From Anaerosacchariphilus hominis (GTDB taxonomy: Bacteria > Bacillota > Clostridia > Lachnospirales > Lachnospiraceae), in contig NZ_JACOOR010000001.1 in assembly GCF_014290175.1 (NCBI RefSeq), forward strand, positions 186,001-250,000: a stretch of DNA of 64,000 bases. The letters are read 5' to 3'. A model generated the notes under the pieces. The model ran no database searches, was not told the origin of the DNA, and saw nothing but the letters and a program-made list of their open reading frames with translations. Shown piece by piece: positions 25,665-33,966 of the stretch (within the stretch, counting starts at the first letter, position 1; every line of letters begins with the position of its first letter). A program made the position numbers and the translations under genes.

Positions 25665-26732
25665 CTAAGCGGCCTCCATAATCGAGGCTCTAACACTGAA
25701 CCGTCTGGATTCGGATACTGTAACAAACTGCTCGTAAATATCCGGATGCTCCAGTTTCAACCGAAGCAGGTTATCCTTGTCGATGATGGACTTGCGAACA
25801 GGGGTATAGGTAACCGTATAGTTCACTCCCTCCTGCTCACAGACTGCAGTGCAGCTGGTACCCATTTCCGCAATCAACAGCGCCTTCAGACGCTGAATAT
25901 CCTTGTCGATTTCTTTGGAGTACACCTCTGCATTTTTCTTTTCATCCAGAAGCCGCAAATACTGCATGAGTTTTGCAGTCATATCCAGGTCGAGTGCAAC
26001 GGCCGGGGCATTTTTATCTGCCGGGCCAAAGTGTTTGCGTGCGCTCTCAATAATCAAGGCCCCACTTTCTGTATAGGGCGGCGGCACATGGCGCTGCACA
26101 TGGTTTTCCCAGAAATACTGCTCCAAAAAGACCATCTCAGCCTCATACTCGAAATCACGCTTGACCTCCCGGATAATAACTTCCTCCTCGTTGTTACCAT
26201 ACAGGCAGCAAAAGAAACATCGGTCAAGATCCGTTACTGCCATATAATGACGCCCCTGAGATTCATAGTAGACTGGAACAGTCTCCTTCCCATTCATCCA
26301 CCAGTTATCTCTGGCATTATAGTTTGTGGTCTTGATCTCAAGGATCGCTGTGGTGCCATCCGGCAGTTCCACAAAGTAGTCCACATCAGCCAGCATCCAA
26401 GGATACTGTGGGTGCTGGAACATCTTTTTGATTTGGTAGACCCGATATCCGGTTTTCCGCTCGAATATCTTTGCTACCAGAGGCTCCAGCAAATGCCCCA
26501 TTTCCATGGCAACCCAGTTGCCCTCATCATCTTCCACTGACGCTATGTTCAGTTTGTCGTAGTACAGATCCCTGGCTGTCCGGAATGGAGAAGTGCCAAA
26601 GATCGCCGATACATCGCTGCCGCCGATTCCACGGCGCCGGTAATCCAGCCAGTCTTCTTCTGAAAGATCTGCCGTTTCTACCAGCACCAGTGGTTCATGC
26701 CGCTTTCGTTCAGCACTATTGCTGCCAGACAT
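25665..26732 (-). CDS. YqaJ-family viral-type recombinase/exonuclease
   Basis: 355 residues. The ATG at 26732 follows GGGGGATTTGAT; the longer frame to 26792 overlaps a small basic ORF. Residues about 25-190 form the YqaJ/lambda-exonuclease-like PD-(D/E)XK core: GIGGSDVSAIFG, EMGHLLEP, LADVDYFV and the catalytic EIKTT. A Tyr/Arg-rich helical tail follows. Such enzymes resect double-strand ends and work with a single-strand annealing protein; no obvious annealing partner is next to it. It heads the leftward DNA-processing operon. Confidence 0.88.
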   Translation of the reverse strand: MSGSNSAERKRHEPLVLVETADLSEEDWLDYRRRGIGGSDVSAIFGTSPFRTARDLYYDKLNIASVEDDEGNWVAMEMGHLLEPLVAKIFERKTGYRVYQIKKMFQHPQYPWMLADVDYFVELPDGTTAILEIKTTNYNARDNWWMNGKETVPVYYESQGRHYMAVTDLDRCFFCCLYGNNEEEVIIREVKRDFEYEAEMVFLEQYFWENHVQRHVPPPYTESGALIIESARKHFGPADKNAPAVALDLDMTAKLMQYLRLLDEKKNAEVYSKEIDKDIQRLKALLIAEMGTSCTAVCEQEGVNYTVTYTPVRKSIIDKDNLLRLKLEHPDIYEQFVTVSESRRFSVRASIMEAA

Positions 26733-26733
26733 A

Positions 26734-26904
26734 TCAAATCCCCCTTCGTGATCTTCGGGGCAAAATAACTGCCCTCGCCATTGGTGCAACATTTCGGGGC
26801 CGGAGCGAAGATACTGCCTGTCTCTTCATCTTCCAGTCCGTGGAGTGTGCCGGCTTGACCCGCCGACCATTCTGCTTTCTTTTCTGCTTCACATTCATGT
26901 ACAT
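26734..26904 (-). CDS. possible 56-residue basic small protein
   Basis: Open frame from ATG 26904 to a TGA one base before the YqaJ start. About a third of its residues are Arg or Lys. A weak AAAGGCAGGT lies upstream. The close junction with the YqaJ start would allow translational coupling. It could be a real small DNA- or RNA-binding protein or just a leader frame. Confidence 0.35.
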   Translation of the reverse strand: MYMNVKQKRKQNGRRVKPAHSTDWKMKRQAVSSLRPRNVAPMARAVILPRRSRRGI

Positions 26905-26961
26905 GACCTGCCTTTCTCAGTTTTGATTTATCCTTAAAGCCCTTTCAGGCTTACAGGCAAT

Positions 26962-27032
26962 AAAAAAGCGAGAATGACAGACGGCATAAAGCCTGGCGTC
27001 CATAGTTGCCTATGAACCGATGTCATTCTCGC
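26962..27032 (-). terminator. long hairpin with T-tract upstream of the YqaJ operon
   Basis: GCGAGAATGACA (26969-26980) and TGTCATTCTCGC (27021-27032) are perfect 12-bp arms around a 40-nt loop that contains a smaller CATAG/CTATG hairpin. On the minus strand it ends in TTTTTTATTG. It lies in the presumed leader of the YqaJ operon. Confidence 0.7.
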
Positions 27033-27050
27033 AATGGTGGGTAAATCCCG

Positions 27051-27080
27051 TAAAATAAAAAAAGCCAGCAATATACCGGC
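27051..27080 (-). terminator. second leader terminator
   Basis: Minus strand stem GCCGG/CTGGC (27064-27080) with a 7-nt loop, followed by TTTTTTTATTTT. Together with the hairpin at 26962-27032 it makes two terminators in series between the promoter and the first gene. Confidence 0.6.
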
Positions 27081-27213
27081 CTGAAAAGGCGCAGTGATAC
27101 TACTGACACAAGTACAAAATTAACAGCGTGTGCAATGCAGTCATTACTCCGCAACACAAGCCCTAAAGCCTGTGTACCCTGACGGGCAACGCACAAAAAT
27201 CAATTACATTGCA

Positions 27214-27242
27214 ATTCTAACACAATATATAGTGATTGTCAA
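27214..27242 (-). promoter_or_regulatory. leftward promoter of the DNA-processing operon
   Basis: Minus strand TTGACA (27237-27242), 17-nt spacer, TAGAAT (27214-27219). One arm of a perfect dyad lies in the spacer. Confidence 0.75.
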
Positions 27243-27262
27243 TTCAAACATTCTATATATTG
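27223..27262. promoter_or_regulatory. operator-like dyad CAATATATAG/CTATATATTG
   Basis: Perfect 10-bp inverted repeats (27223-27232 and 27253-27262) with a 20-nt spacer. One arm is between -35 and -10 of the leftward promoter and the other just upstream of the -35, a layout expected for a repressor. The same AT-rich site could alternatively be a recombinase accessory site. Confidence 0.5.
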
Positions 27263-27647
27263 ATTTTTGGATTTTCTTTAAATTTTCTTTCCTCTTTGCA
27301 GAAGTTCTTTCTTCCCCGCCTATTTATAGGATGTATCGGATCATTTGGTAATACCGGATGATCCCTACGCTCTTTTAGTACCTTGACAAGTTCATAACCT
27401 CTATGGGGAGTTATACAGGAATTCTGGACAGTGTGCGATGACCACAGAAGCGCGCCCATAATCGAAGTGCTGCACAGCAGCAGCCTGAAATACACGGCAG
27501 AACCGTTCTGGCGTAGGAAATGGCCCCATTAGAGTTCTTTTGTTATTTCAATACCTCCTGACCTCAAGACCGTTTTCATTGTTTTTGTTGAAAACCTTCT
27601 TCTACAAATCGTAAGGGATCATTGTAATCGAAAAAAGGAGGACGATT

Positions 27648-27848
27648 ATGGAGAAAAGAAAACCGAATGACCTACCGCCGGAGCAGTGCTTGGCTGTTGA
27701 TACCGATACCCTTTGCAAACTGTTGTGCTGTGGAAGGCACACTGCAGTACAGATTGGGGATCTTGCCAATGCACGCATTACCATGAACACCCGTGTCCTA
27801 TGGAGTGTCCAGCGTATCAAAGAATATCTTTATGATATTTCCGGCTAA
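27648..27848 (+). CDS. xis: Tn916-type excisionase
   Basis: 66 residues with strong AAAGGAGG upstream. The small winged-helix architecture (DTLCKLLCCGRHTAVQIGDLANARITMNTRVLWSVQRIKEYL) matches Xis of the Tn916 family. It lies 52 nt before the integrase and is read in the same direction. Xis binds and bends the element ends and directs the integrase toward excision. Confidence 0.88.
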   Translation: MEKRKPNDLPPEQCLAVDTDTLCKLLCCGRHTAVQIGDLANARITMNTRVLWSVQRIKEYLYDISG

Positions 27849-27900
27849 ATAACCATGCCAGTAAGGCGCACTACACTTTTATAATCAGGAGGTACCAGTA

Positions 27901-29133
27901 ATGGCAAAAGTGAGAAAAGACAACAAAGGACGAAATCTTCGGCCCGGAGAAACACAACGGGCAGATGGCAGCTATATGTATGTCTACAAATTAGGCACTA
28001 AAAAGAAATATCTTTACGACTCCGATCTCGCAAGTCTTCGTGTCAAAGAAAAGCAGATCAACAAAGATAAGGATGATGGCATCCGTACTCAGGAAGCCAT
28101 GAAGCTTACCCTGAATGATATGTTCAAGGTCTACATGAATAACAACATCAAACTGAAGCCCTCTACCAGAGCAAATTATCTTTACCTGTGGGACTTCTAT
28201 GTGAAAGAAGAGCCTTTCGCTAACATGCCTCTGCCACAAATCCACAGAAGTGATATTCTCGCGTTTTATACCAAACTGCTGAAACACGGCTTTGCTATCA
28301 ACTCACTGGAGAGCATCAACACCATTGTTCACCCTACGCTTGAAATGGCCGTGGACGACGATTACATCCGCAAAAATCCCAGCAAGGGCATTTACCGCAA
28401 GCTCAAGACGGATGGCAGCGCTCCAAAGCCTAAACGGCGGATCGCACTCACAAAAACGCAACAGCAGAATTTCCTGCGTTTTATTGCCAAGTCCCCTACA
28501 TACAGCCATTGGCTCCCCATCATGACTGTGCTCCTTGGAACAGGAATGCGTGTAGCAGAATGTACCGGCATTACCAAAAGCGATATTAACTTGAGCGAAA
28601 ACACAATCTCGGTCAACCACAACTTAATCTACCGGGTCATTGACGGAAAAGCCGGATTTCACATTACCACTCCCAAAACTGAGAGCGGTACACGAATTAT
28701 CCCTATCCTCTATCCAGAGGTGGCCGAGCAGCTTCGCCTCCAGATTGAAACCATCGACGCATTGTATCCAGATGATCAACTGGTGTTAGGAGGAGTTCAT
28801 GGTTTTGTTTTCCGCAACCGAACCGGCTCATTCATGAGCGCCCACAATATCAATCGGGCGATTGAGAGAATCAGCGTAACTTACAACATGGAAGAAATGG
28901 ATCAGGCTGAACTGGAAGACCGTGAGCCGGATCTGCTCCCTCATTTTAGTGTTCACAACTTGCGGCACACCTTCTGTACCCGGCTCTGCGAAAGCACCAA
29001 CGATGTTAAATTCATTCAGCAAGTCATGGGGCATGCCGATTTCTCTACTACAATGGACATCTACACCCATATCACACAAGAGAATATGCAGGAGAAGGCA
29101 AAAAGCATTAGCGTGAACATGAAGCTAATGTAA
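27901..29133 (+). CDS. int: tyrosine recombinase, Tn916-type integrase
   Basis: 410 residues. N-terminal arm-binding domain (about 1-65), core-binding SAM-like domain (about 70-165) and catalytic domain with the full set: Arg near 217 (GTGMRVAE), Lys near 259, His-x-x-Arg at 352/355 (HNLRHTF), His near 378 (VMGHAD) and the nucleophile Tyr near 388 (DIYTHI). AGGAGG lies 8 nt before the ATG. It integrates and excises the element. Its end is 128 nt from the lysS stop, and tandem repeats that could be arm sites lie between. Confidence 0.95.
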   Translation: MAKVRKDNKGRNLRPGETQRADGSYMYVYKLGTKKKYLYDSDLASLRVKEKQINKDKDDGIRTQEAMKLTLNDMFKVYMNNNIKLKPSTRANYLYLWDFYVKEEPFANMPLPQIHRSDILAFYTKLLKHGFAINSLESINTIVHPTLEMAVDDDYIRKNPSKGIYRKLKTDGSAPKPKRRIALTKTQQQNFLRFIAKSPTYSHWLPIMTVLLGTGMRVAECTGITKSDINLSENTISVNHNLIYRVIDGKAGFHITTPKTESGTRIIPILYPEVAEQLRLQIETIDALYPDDQLVLGGVHGFVFRNRTGSFMSAHNINRAIERISVTYNMEEMDQAELEDREPDLLPHFSVHNLRHTFCTRLCESTNDVKFIQQVMGHADFSTTMDIYTHITQENMQEKAKSISVNMKLM

Positions 29134-29137
29134 AAAG

Positions 29138-29173
29138 AAAGGCGAATCTGCATTTATAAGCAGATCCGCCTTT
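29138..29173 (+). terminator. terminator after int
   Basis: AAAGGCGAATCTGC and GCAGATCCGCCTTT form a 13-14 bp stem with one mismatch directly after the int stop. The A/T ends allow termination in both directions. Confidence 0.75.
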
Positions 29174-29208
29174 CATATTGCTTCATCTGGTTTCGTAGGG
29201 TCTCGCGC

Positions 29209-29230
29209 AAAAGTTGTAGAAAAGTTGTAG
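29209..29230. repeat. tandem AAAAGTTGTAG repeats near the right end of the element
   Basis: Two perfect 11-bp copies head to tail (29209-29219, 29220-29230), with a related TTTTTTGTAG at 29240-29249. Tn916-family integrases bind short direct repeats near the element ends with their N-terminal domain, so these are candidate arm sites. The attachment core should lie between here and the lysS stop codon. Confidence 0.6.
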
Positions 29231-29260
29231 TAACACGATTTTTTGTAGTAAATGACCTCT

Positions 29261-31213
29261 TTAGTACAGCTTTGCTCCTGCCGGAATACTGTCATCCAGC
29301 ATCAAAAGATTTAAGCCTTCCCGTCCGTCATACTCGTACACTGCGGAAATCAGCATACCCTCGGAATCAATACCCATCATCTTTCTCGGCGGCAGGTTTG
29401 TGATTGCCACACAGGTCTTACCAACCAGCTCTTCCGGCTCGTAATATTCGTGAATACCGCTTAAAATGGTGCGTTTCCGGTCTGTTCCGTCATTCAGTGT
29501 GAATTTCAGGAGCTTCTTGGACTTCGGCACTGCCTCACAGGCTTCGATCTTAACCACTCTGAAATCAGACTTGCTGAATGTCTCAAAGTCTACATCATCT
29601 GCAAACAACGGCTCGATTTTCACCTTGGAAAGATCAATCTGTACGCTTGGCGCGGACACGGTTGCATCCTCTGCAGAACCATTTACCGCTGCTTTTTCGG
29701 CTTTGTTTTCAGCCTTCTTTGGATCCAGGGTCTTCATTGTCGGGAACAGCAGTACGTCGCGAATAGCTGCGGAGTCTGTCAGCAGCATACACATACGGTC
29801 GATACCGAAGCCGATTCCGCCTGTGGGCGGCATACCGATTTCCAGGGCGTTCAGGAAGTCCTCGTCTGTGGTGTTCGCCTCGTCGTCGCCCTGTGCCAGC
29901 AGCTCCTCCTGGGCCTTGAAACGCTCCCGCTGATCAATCGGGTCATTCAGCTCGGAGTAAGCATTCGCCATCTCCCAGCCGTTCATGAAGAACTCAAAAC
30001 GCTCTACATAATCCGGGTTCTCCGGCTTCTTCTTGGTCAGCGGAGAAATCTCAATGGGGTGATCCATGACGAAGGTAGGCTGAAGCAGATGCTCCTCTAC
30101 AAACTCCTCGAAGAACAGATTCAGGATATCGCCCTTCTTATGGCGCTCTTCGAACTCCACGTTGTGCTCCTTCGCTACGGCGCGGGCATCCTCCAGGGTA
30201 TGAATCTCGTTCCAGTCTACGCCGGAATATTTCTTGACAGCATCTACCATGGTGATCCGCTCAAAGGGCTTGCCCAGATCCATCTCAATGCCATTGTATA
30301 CAATCTTTGTGGTTCCCAGGACATCCTGAGCCACGGTACGGTACAGGTTCTCGGTCAGATCCATCATGCCGTGGTAATCGGTATATGCCTGATACAGCTC
30401 CATCAGAGTGAACTCCGGGTTGTGGCGGGTATCGCAGCCCTCGTTACGGAATACACGGCCGATCTCATATACACGTTCCAAACCGCCCACGATCAGACGC
30501 TTCAGGTACAGCTCCAGGGAAATACGAAGCTTGAAGTCCTCGTCCAACGCATTGGAATGTGTGATAAAGGGACGCGCTGCCGCGCCGCCTGCATTGGCTA
30601 CCAGAAGGGGAGTCTCCACCTCCATGAAGCCCTGCCCGTCCAGATAGCGGCGAATGCTGCTGATAATTCTGGAACGCTTGATAAAGGTATCCTTCACATC
30701 GCTGTTCATGATCAGATCGGTGTAACGCTGGCGATAACGCACGTCTGTATTGGTCAGGCCATGGAACTTCTCCGGAAGAATCTGCAGACTCTTGCTGAGC
30801 AGTGTCACATTGGCCGCATGGATAGAGATCTCGCCGGTCTTGGTGCGGAACACTTCGCCGGTGATGCCGATGATATCGCCGATATCATATTTCTTGAAAT
30901 CCTTATACTCTTCCTCGCCCACGTTGTCTCTGGCCACGTAGCACTGGATATTGCCCTTCAGATCCTGCACGTTGCAGAAGGAAGCCTTACCCATGACACG
31001 CTTGGACATCATACGTCCGGCGATGGTTACGGTCTTGCCCTCCAGAGCGTCAAAATCGTCCTTGACCTCCTGGCTGTGATGTGTCACGTCAAATTTGGTG
31101 ATCTGGAACGGATCCTTTCCCCGCTCCTGCAGATCTGCCAGCTTCTCTCGGCGAACTTTTAAAAGCTGATTGATATCCTGCTCCTGTCCGTTCTGATTCT
31201 TCTGTTCTTCCAT
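29261..31213 (-). CDS. lysS: lysyl-tRNA synthetase with C-terminal tRNA-binding domain
   Basis: 650 residues. OB-fold anticodon domain (about 60-150), class II catalytic core with motif 2 (RVFRNEG) and motif 3 (GIGFGIDRM, about 475-485), a short Ala/Glu linker, then an EMAP-II/Trbp111-like domain (about 540-650, [11 protein letters not shown] ... IPAGAKLY). The extra domain is common in Lachnospiraceae and helps hold tRNA. GAGGAG precedes the ATG. It follows greA by 24 nt. The mobile element begins directly behind the stop codon and appears to leave the reading frame intact. Confidence 0.95.
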   Translation of the reverse strand: MEEQKNQNGQEQDINQLLKVRREKLADLQERGKDPFQITKFDVTHHSQEVKDDFDALEGKTVTIAGRMMSKRVMGKASFCNVQDLKGNIQCYVARDNVGEEEYKDFKKYDIGDIIGITGEVFRTKTGEISIHAANVTLLSKSLQILPEKFHGLTNTDVRYRQRYTDLIMNSDVKDTFIKRSRIISSIRRYLDGQGFMEVETPLLVANAGGAAARPFITHSNALDEDFKLRISLELYLKRLIVGGLERVYEIGRVFRNEGCDTRHNPEFTLMELYQAYTDYHGMMDLTENLYRTVAQDVLGTTKIVYNGIEMDLGKPFERITMVDAVKKYSGVDWNEIHTLEDARAVAKEHNVEFEERHKKGDILNLFFEEFVEEHLLQPTFVMDHPIEISPLTKKKPENPDYVERFEFFMNGWEMANAYSELNDPIDQRERFKAQEELLAQGDDEANTTDEDFLNALEIGMPPTGGIGFGIDRMCMLLTDSAAIRDVLLFPTMKTLDPKKAENKAEKAAVNGSAEDATVSAPSVQIDLSKVKIEPLFADDVDFETFSKSDFRVVKIEACEAVPKSKKLLKFTLNDGTDRKRTILSGIHEYYEPEELVGKTCVAITNLPPRKMMGIDSEGMLISAVYEYDGREGLNLLMLDDSIPAGAKLY

Positions 31214-31237
31214 TCCTGTACTCCTCTCGTATGTCGA

Positions 31238-31720
31238 TTACTTGGATCTCTGGATCTCAAGTACCTTGTATTCAATCTCTCCTGCCTGAGTCTCAACCTT
31301 GATGGTGTCGCCTACGCGCGCGCCGATCAGTGCCTTTCCTACCGGAGACTCGTTGGAAATCTTACCGTTCAGGCTGTTTGCCTCGGAGGAACCTACCAGC
31401 TTGAACTCCTCTTCCTCATCGTATTCCACGTCCAGAACCTTTACCACGCAGCCTACGCTGATCTTGTCCAGATCCACCTCGTCCTCTACGACCACCTCTG
31501 CGTTCTTCAGGATCTTCTCAATCTGCTCGATTCTGGCCTCGATATCACGCTGCTCGTCCTTGGCTGCGTCATACTCGGCGTTCTCGGACAGGTCGCCCTG
31601 TTCTCTTGCCTCTTTGATCTTCTGCGCGATCTCTTTTCTCTGAACTACCTTCAGATCCTGGAGCTCGTCCTCCAGCTTTTTCAGTCCCTCATAAGTCAGT
31701 AAGTTTTTCTTCTCGCTCAT
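31238..31720 (-). CDS. greA: transcription elongation factor GreA
   Basis: 160 residues, standard length. The N-terminal coiled coil (about 1-75) carries the acidic tip (GDLSENAEYDAAKDEQ) that enters the RNA polymerase secondary channel. The C-terminal FKBP-like domain follows (about 85-158, ESPVGKALIGARVGD). It stimulates transcript cleavage in backtracked polymerase. It is the first gene of a greA-lysS pair with its own strong promoter. Confidence 0.96.
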   Translation of the reverse strand: MSEKKNLLTYEGLKKLEDELQDLKVVQRKEIAQKIKEAREQGDLSENAEYDAAKDEQRDIEARIEQIEKILKNAEVVVEDEVDLDKISVGCVVKVLDVEYDEEEEFKLVGSSEANSLNGKISNESPVGKALIGARVGDTIKVETQAGEIEYKVLEIQRSK

Positions 31721-31862
31721 TTTTACATCCTTCCTGGTTTTGCGCCTGACCGCCTATGGCGGTATCTATTTCATTATATCTTATTCTGTCTCAATTATTC
31801 CTGCAGACATTCCGGAAAATGGTGGAATGCGACACTGCCCCGCTTTCAGAATGTCCACGATA

Positions 31863-31891
31863 TTATACACTCTAACGCCCTTATTGTCAAA
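31863..31891 (-). promoter_or_regulatory. promoter of greA-lysS
   Basis: Minus strand TTGACA (31886-31891), 17-nt spacer, TATAAT (31863-31868): a consensus sigma-A promoter. The 140-nt leader contains a small CCGCC/GGCGG hairpin (31750-31762). Confidence 0.85.
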
Positions 31892-31930
31892 TGTTTCACC
31901 GGTTTTTCCGTACTTTTCTTACCGCTTTCT

Positions 31931-32887
31931 TTACATCTCCCGTAAAAGGGCTTCCATCTCCTCCAGGCTCTCCACGCTGTTGATCCTTCCCCGAAGCTTT
32001 GCGGATCCGGGAAGGCCTGTGGTGTACCAGGAAATGTGTTTCCGCATTTCCCGGATGCCCGTGTAATCGCCCTTGTGTTCCACCTGCATACGGGCATGAC
32101 GGAGCATCATGGCCTTAATCTCTTCCCTGGATGGCTTGTCGGGGAGCTTTCCGGTCTTCAGATATTCGGATACCCGATGAAAAATCCAGGGATTTCCTCT
32201 GGCCGCCCGGCCAATCATGACTCCGTCGCAACCGGTCGCGTCAAGTAAAGCTCTGACTTTTTCCGGACTGTCCACGTCCCCATTCCCGATGACGGGGATC
32301 GATACAGCCTCCTTCACCTGCCGGATGATCTCCCAGTCCGCTTTTCCCGAATAATACTGTTCCCGGGTCCGGCCATGGATTGCCACCGCCGCCGCGCCGC
32401 TGGCCTCAGCGATCTTCGCGATCTCCACCGCGTTCACATGGTCGTCGTCGAAGCCCTTCCGGAACTTCACAGTCAGAGGCTTTTTGATGGCCCGGGATAC
32501 CTTCGTAATGATCTCCTCGATAAGCCTCGGGTTCTTCATGAGCGCCGACCCCTCGCCGTTTCCCACGATCTTCGGCACAGGGCAGCCCATGTTGATGTCC
32601 AGGATATCAAAGGGCCGTTCTTCGATCTGTGCGGCAATCTCCGCCATCAGATCCGGCTCCGACCCGAAGAGCTGCAGGGATACCGGCCGCTCCTGCTCTC
32701 TGGTCTCCATGAGCTTTTCCGTATTTTTATTATGGTAGGCAATGGCCTTTGCGCTGACCATTTCCATACATACCAGACCCGCCCCCTGCTCTCTGCAGAG
32801 CAGACGAAAAGGCAGGTCACTTACCCCTGCCATCGGCGCCAGTATGACCGGATTGGGAAGCTCCACGCTTCCTATCTTCAATGTCAT
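31931..32887 (-). CDS. dusB: tRNA-dihydrouridine synthase
   Basis: 318 residues from the ATG at 32887 (GGAAAGAAAG upstream); longer in-frame starts would run into the neighbouring gene. FMN-binding TIM barrel with PMAGVSDLPFR at the start, catalytic Cys in NMGCPVPK, the VKFRKGFDD lysine strand, IHGRTREQYYSG and a phosphate-binding NGDVDSPE/GVMIGRAARGNP stretch. It reduces uridine in the tRNA D-loop. It is the last gene of an eight-gene leftward cluster. Confidence 0.93.
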   Translation of the reverse strand: MTLKIGSVELPNPVILAPMAGVSDLPFRLLCREQGAGLVCMEMVSAKAIAYHNKNTEKLMETREQERPVSLQLFGSEPDLMAEIAAQIEERPFDILDINMGCPVPKIVGNGEGSALMKNPRLIEEIITKVSRAIKKPLTVKFRKGFDDDHVNAVEIAKIAEASGAAAVAIHGRTREQYYSGKADWEIIRQVKEAVSIPVIGNGDVDSPEKVRALLDATGCDGVMIGRAARGNPWIFHRVSEYLKTGKLPDKPSREEIKAMMLRHARMQVEHKGDYTGIREMRKHISWYTTGLPGSAKLRGRINSVESLEEMEALLREM

Positions 32888-32930
32888 AGCTTTCTTTCCT
32901 TTATTATCGTTTCTGTCTTTGTTTCTGTTC

Positions 32931-33191
32931 CTAACGCCGCTTCGGCTTCCGCCGGTTGGTCCGATAGGCCGCCTCCTGCTTCCGGGCCCGCCAGAAAAAT
33001 ACCACACTGGCTCCGAGACACAGCGCCACCGCCGCCAGCCACAAAACATAAATCACAGGAGTAAACGGCAGCTGCGCCACAGCGCTTTCCCCGGCGTATC
33101 TGCCCAGATACCAGTGCCAGTCCGCCGCAATAAGGCCCAGCAGCACGCCGAAATACAGACAGGTCTGGGCCCGCTTTTCTTCCTTACTCAT
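32931..33191 (-). CDS. small membrane protein between lgt and dusB
   Basis: 86 residues with two predicted membrane helices (about 10-27 and 42-65) and a very basic C-terminal tail (RKQEAAYRTNRRKPKRR). The ATG overlaps the lgt stop by 8 nt. No known family recognised. Confidence 0.75.
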   Translation of the reverse strand: MSKEEKRAQTCLYFGVLLGLIAADWHWYLGRYAGESAVAQLPFTPVIYVLWLAAVALCLGASVVFFWRARKQEAAYRTNRRKPKRR

Positions 33192-33966
33192 CCTTCACCT
33201 CATCCGCTTTCGCCTGTTTTCTTCCGAATCCGAAGAAAAATACGGCGCCGAACAGAAACATAAAGATGGCGATAAACTGAGAGGTGGACAGCACGCCTAC
33301 ACTGCCCCGCTCCAGGTCACCCCGGAAATACTCCAGGATAAAGCGGCCCGCGCTGTACAGCATAAAGTACAGACCCGTCACCTGTCCGTCGCCCTTCTTC
33401 CACTTTTTCACAAACCAGAGCAGAATGGCAAAATGCAGAAAGTCCAGTCCGCTGGAAATGATCTGAGTGGGAATCAGCGGAACGCCGTTGGGCGCATAGG
33501 CCGAATTCTGAAATGTGATAGCAAAGGCGCCTCTGGTCTCCCGGCCATAGCAGCAGCCGGCCAGCAGACAGCCGATTCTTCCAAAGCCCTGGGCCAGGGC
33601 CACCGACGGCAGCGCCAGATCCAGATAGGCCAGCAGTTTCATTTTCCGGATCCTGCAGTAAACTACGATTCCCAGAAAGCCTCCGATCAGGGCTCCATAA
33701 ATCACAAAGCCCTCCACCAGATCCCGGTAAAGCAGGGACGGATCCGCTATAATCTGCGGCAGCACCGTAATATAATACAGAATCTTTCCACCCAGAATAC
33801 CGCCGATGACCGCTGAAAAGGTCAGTCCGAAAATCTTCTCATCCTCCAGTCCCAGCTTCCGCGCCCGGTACTCCGCCAGACAGTAGGCGGAAAAGATACC
33901 GATGGCGATCATCAGGCCGTAGCCATATACAGTAAAGGGTCCTATTTTCAAAAGTTCATTGTGCAT
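33184..33966 (-). CDS. lgt: prolipoprotein diacylglyceryl transferase
   Basis: 260 residues, about seven membrane helices. I chose the ATG at 33966, preceded by GGAGAGACAGAAC; an in-frame ATG at 33981 overlaps that site. The Lgt signature region reads GFGRIGCLLAGCCYG, where most family members have GRIGNFINGE, so it belongs to the divergent Clostridia branch. The enzyme adds diacylglycerol to the lipobox Cys of prolipoproteins. It overlaps the preceding gene by 11 nt. Confidence 0.92.
   Translation of the reverse strand: MHNELLKIGPFTVYGYGLMIAIGIFSAYCLAEYRARKLGLEDEKIFGLTFSAVIGGILGGKILYYITVLPQIIADPSLLYRDLVEGFVIYGALIGGFLGIVVYCRIRKMKLLAYLDLALPSVALAQGFGRIGCLLAGCCYGRETRGAFAITFQNSAYAPNGVPLIPTQIISSGLDFLHFAILLWFVKKWKKGDGQVTGLYFMLYSAGRFILEYFRGDLERGSVGVLSTSQFIAIFMFLFGAVFFFGFGRKQAKADEVKDE

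Larger units (their letters stand above)
26905..27647. other. control region between the DNA-processing operon and xis/int
   Basis: No convincing gene. Leftward: promoter with operator dyad (27214-27262), a 14-codon leader frame (about 27134-27090), and two terminator-like hairpins (27051-27080 and 26962-27032). The stretch 27240-27310 is very AT-rich. An inverted repeat GGATCAT/ATGATCC lies at 27338-27364. Short frames at 27253-27530 on the minus strand lack good start signals. The part before xis (27500-27630) shows only the xis ribosome binding site clearly. Confidence 0.6.
1..29250. mobile_element. right part of an integrative conjugative-type element abutting lysS
   Basis: Seen: the window from its left edge to about 29.25 kb holds an integrase and an excisionase next to a chromosomal gene, a long leftward DNA-processing block (YqaJ, RecD2-like, CHC2 primase, PcfK, PcfJ, LigA) and two regulated transporter cargos. 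Tandem AAAAGTTGTAG repeats lie between int and lysS. Known: PcfJ and PcfK are accessory genes of conjugative plasmids and related elements, and Tn916-type Int/Xis pairs sit at one end of ICEs. Inference: this is the right arm of an ICE inserted at the 3' end of lysS. The left end, relaxase, coupling protein and secretion genes are not in view, so transfer ability cannot be judged and the exact right boundary is approximate. Confidence 0.8.

Noticed and set aside
27253..27530. Minus-strand frames of 80 and about 42 codons before xis
   Set aside because: No usable ribosome binding site. Composition is partly protein-like, so a decayed small gene is possible, but the evidence is too weak to list it.
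30059..31162. Plus-strand open frame of 367 codons opposite lysS
   Set aside because: Antisense to a fully recognisable LysRS, with no ribosome binding site and no protein-family pattern.
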